Assembly: GCA_015501075.1 (NCBI GenBank)
Contig: JADNYJ010000696.1
Span: forward strand, 1-15,670
Direction: 5' to 3'
Length of the DNA stretch: 15,670 nucleotides
DNA from: Gymnopilus junonius
Lineage: Eukaryota; Basidiomycota; Agaricomycetes; Agaricales; Galerinaceae
Shown: one piece after another, positions 9,801 to 15,670 of the stretch
Layout: every line of letters begins with the position of its first letter
How positions within the stretch are numbered: position 1 is the first letter of the stretch
Position numbers and translations under genes: made by a program
The notes under the pieces: model-generated
Told to the model about the DNA's origin: nothing
Databases searched by the model: none
What the model saw: the letters and a program-made list of their open reading frames with translations, nothing else

Positions 9801-12118
9801 TTATCCAACGCCTGTTGTACGATACCCTCCGACTGCGTGTCCAAAGCACTGGTCGCCTCATCCAACAACAAAATTCTCGGGTCACCCACAATCGCCCTTG
9901 CAATCGCCACGCGCTGCTTCTGTCCACCAGACAACAACAGCCCACGTTCGCCAACCAGCGTGTCATATCCCGCCGGCAACTGGCAGATGAACCCATCAGC
10001 ATTGGCTTCCACGCACGCCTGTTTGATAAGAGCCTCCTGTTCTTCCAGAGGCAAGTATTCGTTAGGGGTGCCAATGAGCCCGTAAGCAACGTTCTCCTTG
10101 ATAGAAGTGTTGAACAGTATAGGCTCCTGCGAGACCAACCCAATCTGCGTCCTGAGCCATTTGACGTTGAGATTTTTGACGTCTTCGCCGTCGAGCTTGA
10201 CCACCCCACGTGTCGGATCATAGAACCTCTCAACGAGCGACACGATGGTGGATTTCCCAGAACCAGAGGCACCGACCAATGCAGCCGTCTTGCCGGCTTT
10301 GAACGTAATAGACAGATCTTTGACTACTTCCACGTCAGGTCGAGAAGGATAGCTGAATGTAACGTTATCCACTTCAATCTCGCCATGCACAATTGAAGGT
10401 TTTAACCCTCCGGGGTCGGCCGAATCGATGGGCGGAATGCAGTCAATGGTTTCGTACAGTTTTGCTGCTGCACTGCGCCCGGTTGAAATAACTGGCAAAA
10501 CAAACCAAGAGGACGTGAGCTACTCCTGCAATGCCCACAGGAAGAAAATCTAATGGCTTCCCTACCTTGTACATCATTGGTAAGGCTGGTGAGTGAGATA
10601 GAACCCATCAAAATGGCCATAAACACATTAATAACCTCTCCAGTGGTCGCTATGAACGTAATGAGAAGAGGTTGGTTTTTGCATGGCATAAGTGGACTTA
10701 CCATGGCCATTGTTGATAAGAGTCGTACCAAAGCTAAAGGCTATTCAGTCGAAGACCCTGTCAGACTTCATTCTCAGAGAGAAGAGCGTCGCAGTCCCCA
10801 CCTAGCCCATAAGAAGCATACACCACGAACAAGGCAGCGCCAGTTCCTATCCCTGCCACAACGGCTATTTTCATTTCCACCTTGCGCGATTCCTCGATGC
10901 GTTCATCATATAGGCCAGTCAGAATCTTCTGTGTTCCAAACGCCTGTGCGGTGCGCACAGTAGATATTACTTCCTCTGCAAGGCTGCCTGCTTCTGCGGT
11001 ATGTTGTAAAGATAACCTGAAGACGGGAAAAAGAAAGAGAATTAGAAAAGAGGAATGACGTCCTGATGTCATTGAAGCTCGCCGTTTGTAATTGACTAGC
11101 AATTTAGTCATGATCCCGCTAACCATCATTATGCACGGAAGAATGGAAGTCATAGCTAAAGCAAGACGCCAAGAACGTATGTATGCCAGGATGAAAGCAC
11201 AGAAAAAGGCCCCAAGGGAGTTGGAAGCCAGAGCTACTTTTTCTGATATTCCGCGTTGGACGAGATCTGATGAACCATTGAGCAACTCGACGAAAAAGAT
11301 AAACGGAAGATAGGGGAACTTACGGGTATCAGTCTGTATCCGACTCGTAACTTCACCTGGTCCAACAGTGTCAAAGAAAGCGATGTCTTGCCTAAGCACG
11401 GCTTGAAGGTATCGTTCGCGAATTCGCTTGGCATTTACTTCGCCAGTGTAGACCCAGATATTCATGTACACATAAGTGAAGGCAATATCCGATACCTAGG
11501 AAGAAAGTTAGTAAGATGCAAAGAGGCAGGCCGAAGAATATAATGTTACAACGCACCAATATAAACCAGGTAAGTAGCATTATTTGCTGCGGCATGCCTG
11601 AAATTGGCGGCAGCCGCAGTAATGTTGGCTGAAGACCTGAAATGCCCTGTTGTTCCTCAGCGAGAGCCTGCGCAAAGCGATAAAGTCTTGAGTTAATCTG
11701 CTGAAAAGCAGCGTTATAAGTGGCTACCAATTTTGGACTCCTTATTAAGACTGTAATCGATGTAGACGCGAGACCTACCTGTCCTGCACCTGCTGTTAAA
11801 GCTGCAACAAGGCCGACGAAATTGAGGAACAATTCAAAGTTTGTTGAGTACCTGAAAGGATTCACATCCAGCGTCAACAACGAAGATTCTAGACCAGCTT
11901 TCAACAGCGAAGACCCACCGAAATAATTGTGTAAAGGGAATCGGCTTGTAGCCTGAATCGTCATCATTCGCCTCTTGGAGTGGTTCGTCTTTTTCCTTCA
12001 CGTTGGTCTCATATTTTTCTTGGGGAGTACTCCTGAAGGCTCCTGAGCTGTTCTTGACAGAAGCCAAGAGCAGATCCTGCCCCGGATGTTGGGACTTTTC
12101 GTCCTCGACGTTAGACAT
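6869..12118 (-). CDS. ABCB-type multidrug transporter (full-length, P-glycoprotein-like)
   Basis: About 24 exons give about 1300 residues arranged TMD1-NBD1-TMD2-NBD2. Exons, high to low: 12118-11919, 11851-11779, 11723 to about 11673, about 11636-11555, 11495-11324, 11266-11083, 11016-10802, 10740-10702, 10649-10566, 10491-9790, 9730-9302, 9230-9115, 9063-8936, 8878-8850, 8797-8641, 8580-8540, 8479-8171, 8113-7809, 7750-7702, 7648-7440, 7384-7326, 7273-7215, 7156-7032, 6980-6869. NBD1 has Walker [36 protein letters not shown] and AHRLST. NBD2 has the same set ([45 protein letters not shown]). TMD1 carries [20 protein letters not shown]. An acidic linker (about 9370-9580) joins the halves. 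Family members export hydrophobic compounds across the plasma membrane using ATP. The frame does not close at 9063/9115 or near 11640-11670, and two introns (11017-11082, 11496-11554) need GC donors, so this may be a decaying gene, unusual splicing or sequence error. Confidence 0.92.
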
Positions 12119-12200
12119 TGCACCCTAGGGAGTCGGGATCCAAGGGGAAGAAAACGGAAAGGGTGGTGAAAAGGTGGATATCGAGGACTTATAGCGCCAC
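12119..12200 (-). promoter_or_regulatory. Putative core promoter and 5' leader of the ABC transporter
   Basis: On the minus strand a TATA-like CTATAAG (12195-12189) lies about 70 nt upstream of the ATG at 12118. A pyrimidine-rich run (CACCTTTTCACCACCC, then TTTTCTTCCCC) follows it. A TATA-like box followed by a CT-rich tract is a common arrangement upstream of fungal start codons. The assignment rests on pattern and position only. Confidence 0.35.
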
Positions 12201-12567
12201 ACTTTACGTTATACTGTTCGGCTCCAACTGATCCTCATTACAACGAGCAAGGTTGACTTGGGCTTCATCGTGGTCGAAGCTAGAAGAAAGCCTATCCGTG
12301 ATGAGATCACGAGCCCTCAACCGCATCTTCAGGAGCTCTGCACGCACACGAAGGCTGCCAAGCAACTTGAATGATAACGAAAAGAATAGTTTTGAATAAG
12401 TGGAAAGAAGACATGTATATGGGCAGAGAACATGATGAAAAGGAAGAGAAAATTGACACTTTGTTTGTCTGTGGCACCACCTAATTTGACGGCATAGCCA
12501 CCAGATGGCAGACGTAACGGCCCGAGGAAAAAAATTTGGACTTGTCAACTTGTCAAAAGAATCTAAG

Positions 12568-12829
12568 TACCTAATACTTCAAGTTATAGTCCCCATTAGA
12601 CCTTCTGGTTTATTTGGCCTTTCGTTTGCAACTTTTTTCTATGATCCTTGATTCTGCTGGCGGGTGTATTCTGGTTGTTTCTATCGGATTGGAAAACTGC
12701 CACAAAAGGTAAAGTCCTGACAAAGTACTGAAAGTGGGTAAAGGGTAGAAGTTCATTTAAAGGACTACTGTCAGTATCATCTTTACAAAACTGGAAGGGT
12801 ATCTAATTCTTCAGATCAGTCCCCATCAG
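12568..12829 (+). repeat. Imperfect direct repeat, two copies of about 31 bp
   Basis: The segment 12568-12599 (TACCTAATACTTC...AGTCCCCATTAG) recurs at 12799-12829 (TATCTAATTCTTC...AGTCCCCATCAG) in the same orientation, about 230 bp apart. The copies share roughly three quarters of positions with a 2-nt gap. Both lie downstream of the P450 stop. I know of no element with this sequence. Confidence 0.35.
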
Positions 12830-12883
12830 CCTATGTGCAATCCATTCCACTCTAAAGTGATTCATAGTTTGTACTATGCAGAA

Positions 12884-15373
12884 TCAAGATTCTCCGCCAT
12901 CATCAGGTGTTAAGACCGAAATACGCAGCGGGAGCTGGGTCCCTTCTTTGCCCGACCCCGAATAACAGGGATCATACTCCCAGCCGGCGCTCCTTGGATA
13001 TCGATACCAGGCGGAGGCGAAAACTCAAAATGTTGGATGAGGCCTACGAGAGTAGCTTGAAGTTCCAGAATACTGGAACAGCGCGATGCCGTAGCAAGTC
13101 AGTTCAGATGGTCATGAAGAATAGAAGACATGACTTCCAGCAGAAAAACACTACGCAAAGCGCCATCTGCTCGGATTGTCCATGAAACAATCAGTCTCGT
13201 TATAATAACAAGACGAGAGAAGCACAATTACCCTAAGCATCCACGGACACCGCCAGCTTCATTTCATTTGAGAACGGAGTCAGCCATATGCTTTCTGTGC
13301 GGTAATAAGATAAATGACATACAGAATGTTAACCTGTGGCGCAAATGGATTCATCATCGGAAACCCGGAGGCGAGTTAGAAGAGGGTGCTTACAGATAGC
13401 AAACATTCCCATCGTGTACTCCTTATCTTTGTCCTTCGTATCGCTCAAGAATCTTCCAGGATTCCATCTGTCGGCATCGTCACCCCATACATGCTTGAGT
13501 CTAGCAGCAAGGTCAATAAAATAGGTAACCCCCAGTTATGACAAAGACGGAGAGAAAACTCACCGATTGTACGTATAGACGGCCATATAAATACTCTGGC
13601 CTTCCCTAATCGGAATCTCTGATATTCTTTCGCCGGATTTGGTGGTAATGGGAGACGCTAATGGAAAATATCGTCCTGATTTGCAATGCGAGGAAGCATG
13701 AAGGCGATAGGGTGTAGCCGAAGAGTTTCCTGTTCGCAATAGCAGTTAACACAAGAAAAGAGAAATAAACTCCGAGGGTTATTCACTGACCTTGATTACA
13801 GCGTTAGTGAACGTCATCGCTTCAAAGTCATTCACGCCCAAACAATCTGGAGTTGGGCTCTGGGCTTTCATGGCTAGGACTTCTTCCCTTACGCGTTTCT
13901 GGTCCTCTGGATTCCTAGCAAGATCGTACAGCAACCAACTGAGTGACATAGCAGTAGAGTCATGACCAGCTAGCATAATAGTTCTATGATAAATAAGTAC
14001 TCGTGAAACCTTCCAATAACGTAGACGCTTACGCCATCTGTGAAAGGAGTTCATCTTCGTCAAGCCTTCGCTTAGGATCAACAGAAGAGTTCGACCGGAC
14101 TGCAAAATCCCTCCGTTGAAACCCAAGCTCAAAGAACCGCGATATTAGACTCACCAAGGAGACTGAGAATATCTTTGTTCTCATCTTCACAGTCTCTGTT
14201 GGACGCGCGGTAGTTAATGAGGTTCTTCGCCGCTTGTTTGGAAACCTTCAAGAATTGGCGGAATCGGCGAACTTGTCGTGCTGGTAGGTATTCGACATAT
14301 CGCAGTATACTGGGAGGAATGAACCGCCATAAAGAAATGAAGAACACAGTGCCTTTGTCCGGGAAAAGTAATGATTCCGCACTAGTCAATCAGACAATTA
14401 AGAAATCGGAATGCCAAGACAAACTCAGAGGAATACCAACAAGAGGTTGTTAAAAGCCTCCGAAAGTTCGCCTACTCCTCCAGCGTCGACTGCATTAAAT
14501 TTGTGTTCGAATGCGGCTAGAAATATCATTAGTCTCGATATCAGCATAATATCAAAGAGCATGAATATTGCGCTTACCTTCTCCGATGTTGTCGAGCATT
14601 AGTCGAGAAATCCAGGTAGTGACGTCTATGAGGCCCCCATTACGATCAATTTCTCCCTTCCATTTACGAGCAAGCTACGTTTTTAGCGTCAAAAAATTTA
14701 TACTTCGAAAGAAAGAAAGCATTCTAGTACCATTTGGGCAGATGACTGGAAGAGGGGCAAGAAAGATCGTAACCTGTTGATATCGAACGCCGGATTCATG
14801 ACTTTCTTATGGCGTTTGTGGTCGTCACCTTTTGATTTGCGGATAGTTTGTCAACGAGTTGAAAATTTAAGATGAAGTCAGACGTACCAGATGCCCAGAA
14901 TATTCCTCTGCCCATGATCAAGCGGATGCTCTGATTCGTGTCGGAAGGCTTAGGATAACGATACCCCGATGCTTGGACAATGTGGTGCAGGGCCTTTGGA
15001 TCTGCCAGCATGAGAAGCTCTTGCTGCGAAGATAAGAGACTCAGAAAAATGCGAGTAGTAAAAGAACCTGTAAACGAACACCAAAAGCGCCCGATATTTT
15101 GCAGGCTTCGCCGTATTGACTGATCCACTTATATTCGAGCTCTCCTGCATCCTCTTGGTGCTGTAGCTCCATAACATTCCCTAAATCATGGATTATCAGC
15201 TCCGTCATTCTTTCGGAGACTTGAGCACGCACCGAATATAAGAGATGAAGACGGGGCCCGCGAAGATTAGCAAGGGGGCTAAAGCTTAGCCGTTTGAAAA
15301 GCAGCCAGCAAACAACGAGGAAACATGATGCCGCCAATACGATGTCGAGGTTTTCACTCAGTGGTTCCATCAT
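12884..15373 (-). pseudogene. Cytochrome P450 (microsomal type), three -1 frameshifts near the 3' end
   Basis: Fifteen exons: 15373-15229, 15180-15080, 15023-14888, 14828-14731, 14674-14578, 14516-14441, 14381-14155, 14099-14033, 13983-13791, 13729-13564, 13500-13394, 13333-13323, 13256-13232, 13166-13155, 13072-12884. Allowing for the lost bases they encode about 550 residues, the normal P450 size. Visible are an N-terminal anchor helix (ENLDIVLAASCFLVVCWLLF), the I-helix AGHDST (about 321-326), the K-helix ETLR (about 381-384), a WNPGRF PERF-type motif, and the haem loop GGVRGCLG with its Cys near residue 480. Frame is lost three times: in exon 10 after NQDDIF (about 13663), at the 11-nt exon 13333-13323 that should supply LTFS of the haem loop, and near 12945 before GTQLPLRIS. 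Every splice site remains good, so decay is recent or these are assembly indels. Family members are haem monooxygenases using O2 and reductase electrons; the substrate is unknown. Confidence 0.82.
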
Positions 15374-15670
15374 ATGAATGGAGAATGTTGAAAGGAGTGC
15401 GGTTAACAAGGTAACTGGGACGTAGCCTTCCGATTCAGAAGCTTTCCCTGGTCCAGCACCTTGAGCTTGTCGAAGGAAATGAGCGATATCGACCTGTGTT
15501 TCGAATTCCTTTCAGGTTATGCCTTTGAAATTAGAACTGGCGTTTCTTCAAGCTTGCTGTGTGATGGTCGTTCGGTACCTGTTCGGCTAGAGAAATTTAT
15601 CAGAAGCAAGGGTTTAGGTCACCATAATATATTACTCGCTTATTACTAGCGCGCTTTCGGATGCCCGATC
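15374..15670 (-). promoter_or_regulatory. Upstream region of the P450 gene
   Basis: About 300 bp upstream of the P450 ATG (15373, immediately followed by a second ATG) to the window edge. A TATA-like ATATATTA lies far out at about 15627-15634. From 15508 to 15374 the minus strand is open in frame with the P450 (EFETQVDIAHFLRQAQ...), behind an AAAG acceptor-like site, but it contains no ATG. I therefore keep the P450 start at 15373. The anchor helix begins about eight residues after that ATG, as usual for microsomal P450s. No other gene is visible. Confidence 0.35.

Larger units (their letters stand above)
12119..12883. other. Intergenic region between ABC transporter start and P450 end
   Basis: It contains the transporter leader, an unassigned minus-strand open stretch (12204 to about 12370, after an ATTCAAG acceptor) reading LLGSLRVRAELLKMRLRARD and ending in TAA at 12206-12204, and an imperfect repeated segment at about 12568-12599 and 12799-12829. 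A second minus-strand stretch (about 12480-12535) reads FFLGPLRLPSGGYAVKL and could be spliced ahead of the first, but I found no start codon and recognise no family. The open stretch might be an upstream ORF in the transporter leader or the end of a small unknown gene. Confidence 0.4.

Noticed and set aside
9679..10272. Minus-strand ORF of 197 codons overlapping the first nucleotide-binding domain
   Set aside because: It is a different frame of the same exon and contains none of the family motifs.
9815..10396. Long plus-strand ORF (193 codons) opposite the transporter
   Set aside because: It is the antisense shadow of the first nucleotide-binding domain, whose frame carries all the Walker and signature motifs.
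12907..13185. Plus-strand ORF of 92 codons with an Arg/Lys-rich start
   Set aside because: It is antisense to the last exons of the P450, where the minus strand reads ILELQATLVGLIQHFEF and PPPGIDIQGAPAGSMIPV.
13257..13393. A single 137-nt intron before the haem loop of the P450
   Set aside because: It would lose the conserved LTFS and its Phe. An 11-nt exon at 13323-13333 with good splice sites supplies it and gives two introns of usual size.
15041..15409. P450 start at 15409
   Set aside because: That codon is TTG; the first true ATG in frame is 15373, which places the anchor helix correctly.
15461..15649. Plus-strand ORF at the right edge
   Set aside because: It begins with TTG, has no family resemblance and lies in the P450 upstream region.

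Overview
The window reads as nuclear DNA of a filamentous basidiomycete, most likely an Agaricomycete. Genes are cut into many exons by short introns (mostly 49-67 nt, mostly GT-AG). Several exons are only 11-15 nt. One gene belongs to the basidiomycete-typical DUF6534 seven-helix membrane family. No bacterial signals, RNA genes, CRISPR arrays or viral genes were seen. All gene models were built by hand from reading frames, splice signals and recalled family motifs.

Layout: (1) 1-179 (-) is an unassigned open stretch that may be an exon running off the window edge. (2) 191-987 is a complete non-autonomous DNA transposon with 36-bp terminal inverted repeats, a GAATGA target duplication, eight subterminal GTCCGGA motifs and an unrecognised internal ORF. 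(3) 1014-1130 (-) is a possible orphan exon. (4) 1381-3218 (-) is an intact DUF6534 gene of 15 exons (329 aa). (5) 3219-4378 is intergenic. (6) 4379-6644 (+) is an intact flavin-containing monooxygenase gene of 10 exons (588 aa). (7) 6869-12118 (-) is a full-length ABCB multidrug transporter (TMD-NBD-TMD-NBD) of about 24 exons. Two junctions do not close in frame and two others need GC donors. (8) 12119-12883 is intergenic. (9) 12884-15373 (-) is a cytochrome P450 of 15 exons with intact splice sites but three single-base frame losses in its last third. (10) 15374-15670 is the P450 upstream region.

The FMO and P450 could oxidise a small molecule and the ABC transporter could export it, so the set resembles the tailoring and export part of a specialised-metabolite locus. 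No backbone enzyme is visible, so this is inference. The transporter and P450 both look damaged, while the FMO and DUF6534 genes close perfectly. Either that end is decaying or the assembly carries single-base indels there.
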